The notes under the pieces: generated by a model | Told to the model about the DNA's origin: nothing | What the model saw: the letters and a program-made list of their open reading frames with translations, nothing else | Database searches by the model: none | NCBI RefSeq assembly: GCF_000711245.1 | Contig: NZ_JOMH01000001.1 | Span: 2,846,830-2,910,829, forward strand | Origin: Polycyclovorans algicola TG408 | GTDB lineage: Bacteria > Pseudomonadota > Gammaproteobacteria > Nevskiales > Nevskiaceae | Direction of reading: 5' to 3' | Length of the DNA stretch: 64,000 bases | Program-made: the position numbers and the translations under genes | Part shown: positions 35,523 to 45,024 of the stretch, in pieces | Numbering within the stretch: the stretch's first letter is position 1 | How the letters are laid out: the number at the start of each line of letters is the position of its first letter

Positions 35523-37072
35523 GGCGTGGGCCGGTGCAGGTGGCGCGGCCGCAGGCCGCTGAGCAGCAGCACCGCGGCGTAGCTCAACCCTGCGGCAGCA
35601 AGCACGGTCAACAGGCGGGCAACGCGCTCAAACAGCGACAGATCCAGCCACAGCGACAACGGCCCCTGCAGCGCCAGCACCACCGCCACCATGGCCGTGT
35701 TGGCCAGCAGCAGCCGCAGCCCAAAGGCCCGCCACGGCTGGGACACGGGCGCGTAAATACCGTCCTTGCGCAGCCGCCGGTAGAGCAGCACGGCGTTGAT
35801 CCACGCAGAGGTTGAGGTGGCGGCCGCCAGCACCGCGTGCGGCGCCGCAAAACCCAGGTGCAGCGCCACCAGCACGCCGCTGATTGACAGGGCCATGCCG
35901 CACAGCAGCGCGGTGATGGCGAAGCGCACCGGCACCCGCGTCTCCTGCCGGGCATAGAAACCCGGCACCAGAATCTTGACCAGCGAAAACCCCATGAAGC
36001 CAAAGGCGTAGGCCATCAGCGCGGCGGCGGTCATCTCGACATCCACGGCGGTAAAGGCGCGGTACTGGAACAGCGTCACCACCAGCGGACCGGCCAGCAC
36101 GAACAGGCCCAGTGCAGCCGGCAGGCCGACCAGCAACAGCAGCTTGAGCGCCCAGTCCAGGGTGTCGGAAAACGCAACCGCCGAACCGCTGGCGAATTGC
36201 GCCGACAGCGTCGGCAGAATGACGGTGCCAATGGCGATGCTGAACAGGCCCAGCGGAAACTCCATCAGCCGGTCGGCGAAGTACAGCCAGCTGACGCTGC
36301 CGGTAACCAGAAAGCTGGCGATGATGGTGTCGAGCAGCAGACTGATCTGCGCCACCGACGAGCCGATCATGATCGGCACCATCAGGGTCATGATGCGTTT
36401 CACCTTGGGGTCGCGCCAGCCCCACTGCGGCCGTGGCGTCAGGTTCAACCGCCGCAGGCTAGGCAGTTGCGCCGCCAGTTGCAGCACCCCCGCCGCAAAC
36501 ACCGCGTAGGCCAGCACCTGTACCGATTCGCCGTCGATGAAGGCCGCTGAAATCAAACAGATGTTGAGAATCACCGGGGTGATCGCCGGCACCGCGAACT
36601 GCCCATAACTGTTGAGCACGCCGCCGGCCATGGCGGTGAGCGAGATGAACATCAGGTAAGGGAAGGTCCAGCGCAGCATGTCGGCGCCCAGCGCGAACTG
36701 CGCCGGGTCATCGGCAAAACCGGGGGCGAACAGGCCCATGAGCAGCGGGCTGGCGAGGCAGCCGACCAGGGTGATGGCGCCGAGCACCCCGCCGAGCGTG
36801 CCGCTGACCTTGGCCAGCAAGTCCTGCACCTCGGCGTGACTGCCGCGCGTGCGCGTCTCGGTGAAGACCGGCACAAAGGACTGCGCGAACGCCCCCTCGG
36901 CGAACATGCGCCGGCCAAAGTTGGGGATTTTCAGCGCCACCAGAAACGCATCCATGCCCGCCCCGGCGCCGAATGCGGCGGCAAACAGGATGTCGCGCAC
37001 GAAGCCGAGCACGCGCGAGATCAGCGTCATCGCGCCGACCACTGCAGACGACTTCATCAGGGAGGTGCTCAT
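35519..37072 (-). CDS. murJ: Lipid II flippase MurJ
   Basis: 517 residues with about 14 membrane helices. Family segments are LISRVLGFVRDILFAAAFG at the N-terminus, the PNFGRRMFAEGAFAQSFVPV segment with the conserved Arg residues, and QISLLLDTIIASFL. It flips lipid II across the inner membrane for peptidoglycan synthesis. Start at the ATG at 37072; an upstream frame overlaps the acyltransferase end region without a better site. Confidence 0.95.
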   Translation of the reverse strand: MSTSLMKSSAVVGAMTLISRVLGFVRDILFAAAFGAGAGMDAFLVALKIPNFGRRMFAEGAFAQSFVPVFTETRTRGSHAEVQDLLAKVSGTLGGVLGAITLVGCLASPLLMGLFAPGFADDPAQFALGADMLRWTFPYLMFISLTAMAGGVLNSYGQFAVPAITPVILNICLISAAFIDGESVQVLAYAVFAAGVLQLAAQLPSLRRLNLTPRPQWGWRDPKVKRIMTLMVPIMIGSSVAQISLLLDTIIASFLVTGSVSWLYFADRLMEFPLGLFSIAIGTVILPTLSAQFASGSAVAFSDTLDWALKLLLLVGLPAALGLFVLAGPLVVTLFQYRAFTAVDVEMTAAALMAYAFGFMGFSLVKILVPGFYARQETRVPVRFAITALLCGMALSISGVLVALHLGFAAPHAVLAAATSTSAWINAVLLYRRLRKDGIYAPVSQPWRAFGLRLLLANTAMVAVVLALQGPLSLWLDLSLFERVARLLTVLAAAGLSYAAVLLLSGLRPRHLHRPTP

Positions 37073-37106
37073 CAAGCCCGCGATTGTAGCGGGCCGGGCA
37101 AGCGCT

Positions 37107-38522
37107 TTACCGCTTCTTTCGGGCGCGTGTCGGCTGGGGGGCAAGGCCTGCTTCGAGCTGCACCAGCGCTTCACCGGCGTAAACCGCAAGACGCTGCAGG
37201 TGTGGCACCGAGTCGCGACAGCCGATGAAACCGAAGTTGAGCTGGTCGCCGTAGCTGACCAGGGTGATGTTCAGCCCATAACCGTCCAGCGGAATCGAGA
37301 TCGGGTAGTACGCATCCATCTTGAAGCCGCGAAAGTAAACCGCCTCCTTGGGCCCTGGCACATTCGACACCACCAGGTTGAATGCCGGTCGCATCCGCCC
37401 GACCGTGCCGGGCACTTGCGAGAGCAGCAGCGGCGACATCAGCAGCGCGCTGTACTGCATGATGCCGCCGGCCGACATGCCCTGAAGCTGCGCTTTGGCA
37501 CGCTGGGTGGAGTCAATGATGGCGGCGATACAGCCGGCCGGGTCTTCGATGTCGGTGGCCAGCGAGGCCAGAATGGCGCCCACTGCGTTGCCGCCGCCGG
37601 GGTCGTCCTTGGGGCGAATGTTGACCGGCAACATGGCGGTCAGCGGCTCGCCGGGCAGCGCATCCTGCTCCAGCATCCAGCGGCGCAGCGCCAAGCTGCA
37701 CAGCGCCAGTGAAATGTCGTTGAGCGTGGCGCCGTAGCCCGTGGCCACGGCCTTGAGCCGGTCGAGCGAAAACTGCTGCGTGGCAAAGCGCCGGTTGCGG
37801 CTGATCTTGCGATTGATGATGGATTTGGGCGACTGCATCGGCGCCACCAGACCCGATTTCTTGGGCTGGAACGCCTGCTTCAGCGCCCCGCCGACCTGCG
37901 CGGTGGTTGCCCACTGCGCTTTCAGGCCGGCCAGCAGCGACTCGAAGCTGGGCGTGGTGTCCACCGGCAATGGCTTGTCGCGGTCACGCCGCTCCGCCGG
38001 CAGGGCAAAAAACATCGGCTTGCTGCGGTCGTCTGCAGAGCTAGAGAGCCCGGCCGAGAGCAGCTTGATGCCCGTGTAGCCGTCGACCAGCGCGTGGTGC
38101 ACCTTGAAGTACAGCGCCATGCGACCGCCTTCCAGGCCCTCGATGAAGTGCACTTCCCACGGTGGCCGGGTGAAGTCGATGGGGTGGCTGTGCAGGCGCG
38201 ACACCAGAATGCCCAGCTCGCGCTCGTCACCCGGTTGTGGCAGCGCCGAGCGACGCACGTGGTATTCGGGGTCGAAGTCCTTGTCCTCGATCCAGCGCTG
38301 CAACGGCGAGGCCAGCCATTCCGGGTGCCGCAGCTTGAGGCTCCACGGCGGATACGCGCGGGTCTGGGCGCGCACCTCGTCCATCATCTCGCGCAGCATC
38401 TCGGCGTTGGCGTCCGGCGGCGGCGTGAAGGTCATCATTGCCCCCACGTGCATCATCGTCGGGCCGCTTTCGGCCGCCAGAAATGCCCAGTCCAGTGGAT
38501 TCAACGCGCGCCCTGATGCCAT
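37107..38522 (-). CDS. Wax ester synthase/diacylglycerol acyltransferase (WS/DGAT)
   Basis: 471 residues. The catalytic HHALVDG motif (HHxxxDG) is at residues 142-148. The N-terminal LNPLDWAFLAAES, the middle NDISLALCSLALRRWM and the C-terminal FNLVVSNVPGP and VSYGDQLNFGFIGCRDS segments are all family landmarks. It esterifies fatty acyl-CoA to long-chain alcohols or diacylglycerol to make storage wax or triacylglycerol. Start at the ATG at 38522, preceding MASGRALNPLDW. The next leftward gene is murJ, 34 bp on. Its presence is a clue to storage-lipid metabolism. Confidence 0.93.
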   Translation of the reverse strand: MASGRALNPLDWAFLAAESGPTMMHVGAMMTFTPPPDANAEMLREMMDEVRAQTRAYPPWSLKLRHPEWLASPLQRWIEDKDFDPEYHVRRSALPQPGDERELGILVSRLHSHPIDFTRPPWEVHFIEGLEGGRMALYFKVHHALVDGYTGIKLLSAGLSSSADDRSKPMFFALPAERRDRDKPLPVDTTPSFESLLAGLKAQWATTAQVGGALKQAFQPKKSGLVAPMQSPKSIINRKISRNRRFATQQFSLDRLKAVATGYGATLNDISLALCSLALRRWMLEQDALPGEPLTAMLPVNIRPKDDPGGGNAVGAILASLATDIEDPAGCIAAIIDSTQRAKAQLQGMSAGGIMQYSALLMSPLLLSQVPGTVGRMRPAFNLVVSNVPGPKEAVYFRGFKMDAYYPISIPLDGYGLNITLVSYGDQLNFGFIGCRDSVPHLQRLAVYAGEALVQLEAGLAPQPTRARKKR

Positions 38523-38544
38523 GACGATCCCCTCGTTTCTTTTT

Positions 38545-39831
38545 TTATGGTGCTGTTGCGCTGGATGGTGCCGGTTCCGGCGGCGTCTCACCATTGGCCG
38601 CAGCGTCTTCGTAGAGAGCCTCCAGCGCCGCCGGTGAGGTGCGCAGCATCGGCACAAATGTGGCCGCTTCGCCGACCGGTTCCTGGCGGCGCTCGACGCG
38701 CAGTCGCAGGTGCAGCAGCAACGCCATCAGCGCCCAACTGACCGCAAAGAAGACGAACAGCGCAGTGGGCCCCAGCGCCTGCATCCACAGTCCGGCCAGC
38801 GTCGGGCCGAATGCCGCGCCGGCGCCGTGCAGCAGCAGCATGACGCTGGCCCCTTCCAGCAGATCCTCCGGCAGTAGCCGGTCGGCCAGATGAGCAATGG
38901 CAATCGGGTACGCCGAAAACGCCAGCGCACCGTAGACAAACATCAGCGGATACAGCGACGTTGCCCACCACTGCCCCAGCGTGGCCATCGCCAGCCCGAC
39001 GACCATCGCGCTGAGGGCCACCCAACGCAGCACGCCGCGCCGGTCGCGGCCGTCCGACCAGCGCCCCAGCGGCCATTGACCGGCCGCACCGCCAACGATG
39101 GCCGTGCTCATGACCACCGCAATGCCCAGCGCGCTGGCACCGCCGAGCTGCGCCTGGGCCGGCATCAGGCCCCAGAAAGCGCCCATCACCAAACCCGACA
39201 GGCCCGAACCGACGGCCGCAGACGGGGCGGCGTGCACCATGTGACCAATGCGCAGGCGCGGTTTCAGCGGTGGGGTTGGTTGGTTCAGGCGCGTCATGGC
39301 CACCGGAATCAGCGACAGGTTGATCAGCAGCGTAATAACGGCGAAGCGGACGAACGTCTGATCGGTGTCGAGCAGCATCAGAAATTGCCCGGCCGCCAAC
39401 GCCAGCAGGTTGACCACCATGTAGGCGGCGAAAAAGCCGCCACGCTCATTGCCACGCGCCTCGGCGGCCAGCCAGCTTTCGGTGACCGCATAGAGCCCCA
39501 CCAGGCTGGCGCCGGTGAACACCCGCAGCAATGCCCAGGCCCAGGCGGTATCAGTCAGGGCATGGCCCATCACCGTGCACGAGGCCAGTGCGGCGAACAC
39601 GGCGAACGCGCGGATATGCCCGGTGCGGCGAATCAAGTAAGCCGTGGCATAGGTGCCCACGCCGTAGCCGACAAAGTAGGCCGACATCACCAGGCCGATC
39701 ACCAGCGGCGTCCAGCCCATCGCCGCCGCCTGCACGGCCAGAAAGGTGTTGAGCAGGCCGACACCGAGCAGCAGCAGTCCAACGCTGCTCAGCAAAGAGG
39801 CCATGTGCGAAGGCGAGCGGGTTTCGATCAT
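38545..39831 (-). CDS. Major facilitator superfamily transporter
   Basis: 428 residues with 12 predicted membrane helices in two six-helix halves. Motif A-like segment is YATAYLIRRTGHIRAF after helix 2, and its counterpart in the second half is GRWSDGRDRRGVL. FTGASLVGLYAVTESWLA resembles the YcaD/quinolone-type subgroup. About 50 residues of Pro/Ala/Glu-rich cytosolic tail follow the last helix. Substrate unknown. It ends 22 bp before the WS/DGAT start and is divergent from the arsenic operon, so a role in export for that operon is possible but not shown. Confidence 0.83.
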   Translation of the reverse strand: MIETRSPSHMASLLSSVGLLLLGVGLLNTFLAVQAAAMGWTPLVIGLVMSAYFVGYGVGTYATAYLIRRTGHIRAFAVFAALASCTVMGHALTDTAWAWALLRVFTGASLVGLYAVTESWLAAEARGNERGGFFAAYMVVNLLALAAGQFLMLLDTDQTFVRFAVITLLINLSLIPVAMTRLNQPTPPLKPRLRIGHMVHAAPSAAVGSGLSGLVMGAFWGLMPAQAQLGGASALGIAVVMSTAIVGGAAGQWPLGRWSDGRDRRGVLRWVALSAMVVGLAMATLGQWWATSLYPLMFVYGALAFSAYPIAIAHLADRLLPEDLLEGASVMLLLHGAGAAFGPTLAGLWMQALGPTALFVFFAVSWALMALLLHLRLRVERRQEPVGEAATFVPMLRTSPAALEALYEDAAANGETPPEPAPSSATAP

Positions 39832-39962
39832 GTCTGCAAGCGTAACAACCTGTCGCGCATGATCGGACGCTGCGACATTTCTTGAGGACGCTGGACGACA
39901 CCGACTGCAACCCGAGGCGCGTAATCTGCGTACTCCAAACTCCCTGTGCTCAAACCTCCTTT

Positions 39963-41006
39963 ATGACCGGCAACCCAGACACCCTCGACGCCGTGCGCCG
40001 CTACTACGGCGAAACCCTGAAATCCTCCGCCGACCTGCAGACCTCGGCCTGCTGCCTGAGCGAGGCCATGCCGCCGCACCTCATCGCGCTGCTGAAAGAC
40101 ATTCACCCCGAGATCAAGGACCGCTTCTACGGCTGCGGCTCGCCGATTCCAGCGGGGATTGACGGTGCCACGGTGCTCGATCTGGGCTGCGGCACCGGCC
40201 GCGACGTGTACATGCTGTCGAAACTGGTCGGCGCCAGCGGCCGGGTGATTGGTGTCGACATGACCGAGGCACAACTCGACGTGGCGCGCCGTCATCAGGG
40301 CTGGCACGCCGAGCGCTTCGGATTCGCCAACGTTGATTTTCGTCAGGGCTATATCGAGGACCTGACCACGGCCGGGATTGCCGATGCCTCGGTCGACGTG
40401 GTGATTTCCAACTGCGTGCTCAACCTGTCACCCGACAAACCGGCGCTGTTCCGCGAATTGATGCGCGTGCTCAAGCCCGGCGGCGAGCTGTATTTTTCTG
40501 ACGTGTTCGCCGACCGGCGCATCCCCGAGACTCTGGGCAACGACCCCCTGCTGCGCGGCGAATGTCTGAGCGGCGCGCTCTACACCGAAGACTTCCGCCG
40601 ACTGATGGCCGAGGTCGGCTGCCGCGACAGCCGCATGGTCAGCAGCAGCCCGCTGGCGATCCATAACCCCGAAATCGAACGCCGCATCGGCTTCGTCAAC
40701 TTCACCTCGGCCACGGTGCGTGCCTTCAAACTCGACCTTGAAGACCGCTGCGAAGACTACGGCCAGGTGGCGACCTACCTCGGCACCCTGGCCGAGGCAC
40801 CGCACGCCTTCGTGCTCGACGATCACCACCGGCTGGAAGCCGGACGGCCGATGCGCGTCTGCGGCAACACCGCCGACATGCTGGCGGCCACCCGCTACGC
40901 CCCGCATTTTCGGGTTGACGGTGAAAAAGGCACCCACTTCGGCCTGTTCGACTGCGCGGTGTCGGGCCCGAGCGCTGCGGCCGCCGCCGGTCCTGCCTGC
41001 TGCTGA
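39963..41006 (+). CDS. arsM: Arsenite S-adenosylmethionine methyltransferase ArsM
   Basis: 347 residues, first gene of a five-gene operon. SAM motif I is VLDLGCGTGRDVYML near residue 71. The three arsenic-binding Cys expected of ArsM appear as C58 (FYGCGSP), C151 (VVISNCVLNLS) and C201 (GECLSGALY); the 50-residue spacing of the last two matches the family. An extra CC pair lies at 30-31 and the protein ends in CC. The longer C-terminal part after residue 230 is typical of ArsM paired with ArsS. It methylates As(III) to mono- and dimethylated forms. Start at the ATG at 39963. Confidence 0.93.
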   Translation: MTGNPDTLDAVRRYYGETLKSSADLQTSACCLSEAMPPHLIALLKDIHPEIKDRFYGCGSPIPAGIDGATVLDLGCGTGRDVYMLSKLVGASGRVIGVDMTEAQLDVARRHQGWHAERFGFANVDFRQGYIEDLTTAGIADASVDVVISNCVLNLSPDKPALFRELMRVLKPGGELYFSDVFADRRIPETLGNDPLLRGECLSGALYTEDFRRLMAEVGCRDSRMVSSSPLAIHNPEIERRIGFVNFTSATVRAFKLDLEDRCEDYGQVATYLGTLAEAPHAFVLDDHHRLEAGRPMRVCGNTADMLAATRYAPHFRVDGEKGTHFGLFDCAVSGPSAAAAAGPACC

Positions 41007-41008
41007 TC

Positions 41009-42049
41009 ATGAACATGGTCCTGGACATTCCCGTCGTCACCGAAGCCCTGCCGCCCGACCTGGACCGCCGCCACGACTTCGCCGCGCGATTGCGCGACAT
41101 CGGGCTACGGCTGGACGCGACCGGACTGGGCACCCTGCAGGTGAACCTCACCAAGCTGTGCAACCAGGCGTGCCGGCACTGCCATGTCGACGCCTCACCC
41201 GCACGTACCGAAGCCCTGCCGGCCGACGATATCGACCGCCTGCTGGCCTTGCTGGAGGCCCGCCCCGGCATCGCCGCGCTGGACCTCACCGGCGGCGCGC
41301 CCGAGCTGCACCCCGACTTTGAGCGACTGGTGATCGGCGCACGCGCACTGGGCCGACAGGTGATGGTGCGCCACAACCTGACGGTGACCTTCGACGGCAA
41401 CCCACAAACCGGCCAGAACATGGGCCACCTGCCCGACTTCTTCGCCGCCCACGGCGTCGAGGTGATCTGCTCCCTGCCCTATTACCAGGCGCTGTTCACC
41501 GACCGGCAGCGCGGCAGCGGCGTGTTCAAGAAAAGCATCGCGGGCCTGCAGCGGCTGAATGCGCTGGGCTACGGCCAGCCTGACAGCGGCCGCGTGCTGA
41601 ACCTGGTCTACAACCCCGTCGGGCCGTTTCTGCCCGCCGCACAGGCCGGGCTGGAGGCCGACTACAAGCGTGAGTTGCAGGCGCGCTACGGCATCGTCTT
41701 CAACCAGTTGTTCACCATCACCAACATCCCGATCAACCGCTTCGCCCTGCACCTGCGCAAGAGCGGCCAGCTCGATGCTTACATGGACAAGCTCAGCGGT
41801 GCCTTCAACCCCGAAGCGGCGCGCGGCGTGATGTGTCGCGACATGATCAGCGTCGGGGCCGACGGGCAGCTTTATGACTGTGATTTCAATCAGCAGATTG
41901 ACCTGCCCATCATTGATGACAGCGGCGCACCGATGACCCTGCGCACGCTCGATGCCGAGGCCCTGCTGCGCCGCGACATTCGGGTGGGCGCCCATTGTTT
42001 TGCCTGCACCGCCGGGGCCGGTTCGTCCTGCGGCGGCAGTACCACCTGA
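41009..42049 (+). CDS. arsS: Arsenosugar biosynthesis radical SAM protein ArsS
   Basis: 346 residues. The radical SAM cluster motif CxxxCxxC is CNQACRHC at residues 51-58. LDLTGGAPELHPDF near residue 90 is the GGE-like segment. Further Cys in VMCRDMISVGADGQLYDCDF and in the tail HCFACTAGAGSSCGG would hold a second cluster. ArsS is thought to transfer the adenosyl-derived group to dimethylarsenic on the way to arsenosugars. It starts 2 bp after arsM and is clearly coupled to it. Confidence 0.93.
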   Translation: MNMVLDIPVVTEALPPDLDRRHDFAARLRDIGLRLDATGLGTLQVNLTKLCNQACRHCHVDASPARTEALPADDIDRLLALLEARPGIAALDLTGGAPELHPDFERLVIGARALGRQVMVRHNLTVTFDGNPQTGQNMGHLPDFFAAHGVEVICSLPYYQALFTDRQRGSGVFKKSIAGLQRLNALGYGQPDSGRVLNLVYNPVGPFLPAAQAGLEADYKRELQARYGIVFNQLFTITNIPINRFALHLRKSGQLDAYMDKLSGAFNPEAARGVMCRDMISVGADGQLYDCDFNQQIDLPIIDDSGAPMTLRTLDAEALLRRDIRVGAHCFACTAGAGSSCGGSTT

Positions 42050-42059
42050 GGTCACTTTC

Positions 42060-44201
42060 ATGCTGAAAAGGTTGCTGTTGCTGGCCGTGCTGGTCGCGCT
42101 GATCGGTGCCTTTTTCGCCTTCGACCTCGGCCGGTATTTCTCGCTGGCCAGCCTTCAGGACCAGCGCGGCGACCTGATCGCACTGCGCGACGCGCAGCCG
42201 TGGCTGATGACGCTGGCCTACTTCGTGATCTACGTGCTGGCCACCGCGCTCTCCCTCCCCGGCGCGGCGATCCTCACCCTGGCCGGCGGGGCCATCTTCG
42301 GTTTCGGGTGGGGCCTGCTGATCGTCTCGTTTGCCAGCACCGTCGGGGCCACCGGCGCCTTTCTGGTAGCCCGCTACGTGGCGCGGGGCGCAATCGACGC
42401 CCGCTACGGTGCCCGTCTGAAGGCCATCAACGCCGGGATCGAGAAAGAAGGCGCGTTTTACCTGTTCACCCTGCGGCTGGTGCCGATCTTTCCATTCTTT
42501 CTGATCAACCTGCTGCTGGGCTTGACCCAGATGCGCGCCACGACGTTTTTCTGGGTCAGCCAGCTCGGCATGCTGCCCGGCACCATGGTGTACGTGAATG
42601 CCGGCACCCAGTTGGCACAACTGGAATCGCTGGGCGGCATTCTCTCGCCCGGGCTGATCGGCGCCTTCGTGCTGCTGGGTGTGTTTCCGCTGATCGCGAA
42701 AAAAATCATCGCCATCATCAAGGCGCGCAAGGTGTATGCCGGCTGGGCGCGGCCGAAAAGCTTTGATCGCAACCTGATCGTGATTGGCGCCGGCGCCGCC
42801 GGGCTGGTGAGCAGCTACATCGCCGCCGCCGTAAAGGCCAAGGTCACCTTGATCGAAAAGCACGCCATGGGCGGCGACTGCCTCAACACCGGCTGCGTGC
42901 CGTCGAAGGCACTGATCCGCTCGGCCAAGTACGCCAGTCACCTCACGCGGGCCGAGGAATTCGGCTTTACCGGGGTCAGCGGGCGGCCCGACTTTGCCAA
43001 GGTGATGGCGCGGGTGCACGACACGGTGAAGGCCATCGAGCCGCACGACTCGGTGGAGCGCTACACCGATCTGGGGGTGGAATGCATCAAGGGCGAAGCG
43101 CGTTTCATCGACCCGTGGACCGTCGAGGTCAACGGCCAGCGCCTCACCGCGCGCGGCATCGTCATCGCCACCGGCGCGCGGCCGTTCGTGCCGCCGGTTC
43201 CAGGGCTGGATGACGTGGGCTATCGCACCTCCGATACATTGTGGGAACTCACCGAACTGCCGAAACGGCTGGTCGTGCTCGGCGGCGGCCCCATCGGCTC
43301 GGAGCTGACTCAGGCGTTTGCACGGCTGGGCAGTCACGTGACTCAAGTTGAGATGCAGCCGCGGCTGATGGGCCGCGAAGACCCCGACGTATCGGCTTTG
43401 GTGCAGGCGCGCTTCGAAACCGAAGGGGTGGACGTTCGCATCAACACCAAAGCCGTGCGCGCCGAACTGAAGGACGGCGAAAAACGGCTCATCGTTGAAC
43501 ACGACGGCAGCGAATCGGCCATTGCCTTTGACGAGATCCTGGTGGCCGTGGGCCGCAGAGCGCGGCTGACCGGTTTCGGGCTGGAAGACATCGGCGTCAA
43601 AACCGGGCGCACCGTCGAGGTCAATGACTTTCTGCAGACCAACTTCCCGCACATCTTTGCTTGTGGTGATGTGGCGGGCCCCTACCAGTTCACCCACACC
43701 GCGAGCCACATGGCGTGGTACGCCGCCGTGAACAGCCTGTTTGCGCCGCTGCTGACGCTGCGCGGCGGGCCGTTCAAGGTCGACTACTCGGTGATTCCCT
43801 GGGCGACGTTCACCGAGCCGGAGGTGGCGCGTGTCGGCCTGAGTGAAACCGAGGCCCGCGAAAAAGGCATTCCCTTCGAGGTCGCCCGCTATGCACTCGA
43901 AGAATTGGACCGCGCGATCGCCGACGGCGAGGCGCACGGCTTCATCAAGGTGCTGACCGTGCCCGGCAAGGACAAAATTCTGGGCGTCACCCTGGTTGGG
44001 GAACATGCCGGCGATCTGATTGCCGAATACGTGCTCGCGATGAAGCAGGGCATCGGCCTGAACAAGCTGCTGGGCACCATTCACATTTACCCGACCTTGG
44101 CCGAGGCCAACAAATACGTCGCCGGACAGTGGAAGCAGGCGCACAAGCCCGAGAAACTGCTGGCCTGGGTGGCGCGCTATCACGCCTGGCGCCGCCGCTA
44201 G
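42060..44201 (+). CDS. Fusion of TVP38/TMEM64 membrane domain with a mercuric-reductase-like FAD/NAD(P) disulfide oxidoreductase
   Basis: 713 residues. Residues 1-225 form a DedA/TVP38-type membrane domain with SLPGAAILTLAGGAIFGFGWG, RLVPIFPFFLINLLLG and several helices. Residues 236-713 form a group I flavin disulfide reductase. Its features are IGAGAAGLVSS (FAD), the redox pair CLNTGC at 274-279, VVLGGGPIGSELTQAF (NAD(P)H), FACGDVAG and the C-terminal HIYPTLAEANKY with the catalytic His-Glu. There is no N-terminal heavy-metal domain and no C-terminal Cys pair, so it is not a standard MerA. In the operon it may reduce or move an arsenic compound at the membrane; that is inference. Confidence 0.88.
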   Translation: MLKRLLLLAVLVALIGAFFAFDLGRYFSLASLQDQRGDLIALRDAQPWLMTLAYFVIYVLATALSLPGAAILTLAGGAIFGFGWGLLIVSFASTVGATGAFLVARYVARGAIDARYGARLKAINAGIEKEGAFYLFTLRLVPIFPFFLINLLLGLTQMRATTFFWVSQLGMLPGTMVYVNAGTQLAQLESLGGILSPGLIGAFVLLGVFPLIAKKIIAIIKARKVYAGWARPKSFDRNLIVIGAGAAGLVSSYIAAAVKAKVTLIEKHAMGGDCLNTGCVPSKALIRSAKYASHLTRAEEFGFTGVSGRPDFAKVMARVHDTVKAIEPHDSVERYTDLGVECIKGEARFIDPWTVEVNGQRLTARGIVIATGARPFVPPVPGLDDVGYRTSDTLWELTELPKRLVVLGGGPIGSELTQAFARLGSHVTQVEMQPRLMGREDPDVSALVQARFETEGVDVRINTKAVRAELKDGEKRLIVEHDGSESAIAFDEILVAVGRRARLTGFGLEDIGVKTGRTVEVNDFLQTNFPHIFACGDVAGPYQFTHTASHMAWYAAVNSLFAPLLTLRGGPFKVDYSVIPWATFTEPEVARVGLSETEAREKGIPFEVARYALEELDRAIADGEAHGFIKVLTVPGKDKILGVTLVGEHAGDLIAEYVLAMKQGIGLNKLLGTIHIYPTLAEANKYVAGQWKQAHKPEKLLAWVARYHAWRRR

Positions 44202-44220
44202 CGCACCCGAGGTTTTCCAC

Positions 44221-45024
44221 ATGCACCTTCAACGCTTTTGGACACTGTGCGGGCTTTTGGCAGCGCTGGTCAGTGCGCCCGCGCTGGCCTTTGATCACGA
44301 CTACGGCGACTACGGCGCCCTGCTGACAGACCATGTCCAGCTCAGTGACGACCGGACGCGCGGCAGCGTGGACTATGCCGGCCTGCAGCAAGACCGTGCC
44401 CGGCTGGACGCGCTGCTTGAAGACTGGTCCGCCGTCAGCCAGAAGACCTTTGATGGCTGGTCGCGCGACCAGCAGATGGCCTTTCTCATCAACGCCTACA
44501 ACGGCTTCACCCTGGCGCTGATTCTCACCGAATACCCCGACCTGAAGTCGATACGCGATCTGGGTTCGCTGTTCCGTTCGGCGTGGAAGATCGAGTTCTT
44601 CAGCTTGCTCGGCAAAAAACGGCACCTGGACTGGCTGGAGCACGACACCCTGCGCGCCCACTACCCCGACCCGCGCATCCACTTTGCCGTCAATTGCGCG
44701 TCGGTGGGTTGCCCGGCGCTGCAGCCCCGGCCGTTTACCGCCGCACAGTTGTCGACGCAGCTCGACACCGCCACACAGCGGTTTCTGCAGGATCGCGCGC
44801 GCAATCACTTCGACGCCGAGAGCGGCACCCTGCACGTCACACCCCTGCTGGACTGGTACGGTGACGACTTTACGGTGCAAGGTCGTGTCGACCGCAAAGC
44901 ATGGCTGGCGCAGCATGCCGAGTGGCTGACTGACACCGACGCCGAGCGCGCAAGGCTGCGCCGTCAGGACTTCACCCTCGCCTTTACCGACTACGACTGG
45001 AGCCTCAACGATGCCCACCGCTAA
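44221..45024 (+). CDS. Exported DUF547 protein
   Basis: 267 residues with a signal peptide ending APALA. The DUF547 core includes AFLINAYNGFTL near residue 88, EYPDLKSIRDLG, FAVNCASVGCPAL near residue 158 and the WYGDDF segment. The conserved Cys and His suggest a papain/transglutaminase-like fold with possible catalytic Cys, but no activity is established. DUF547 genes occur beside arsenosugar genes and in other metal or redox clusters. It overlaps the next gene by 14 bp. Confidence 0.85.
   Translation: MHLQRFWTLCGLLAALVSAPALAFDHDYGDYGALLTDHVQLSDDRTRGSVDYAGLQQDRARLDALLEDWSAVSQKTFDGWSRDQQMAFLINAYNGFTLALILTEYPDLKSIRDLGSLFRSAWKIEFFSLLGKKRHLDWLEHDTLRAHYPDPRIHFAVNCASVGCPALQPRPFTAAQLSTQLDTATQRFLQDRARNHFDAESGTLHVTPLLDWYGDDFTVQGRVDRKAWLAQHAEWLTDTDAERARLRRQDFTLAFTDYDWSLNDAHR

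Noticed and set aside
41910..44222. A 770-codon leftward open frame opposite the arsenic fusion gene
   Set aside because: Same high-GC shadow effect; the rightward protein has clear catalytic motifs.
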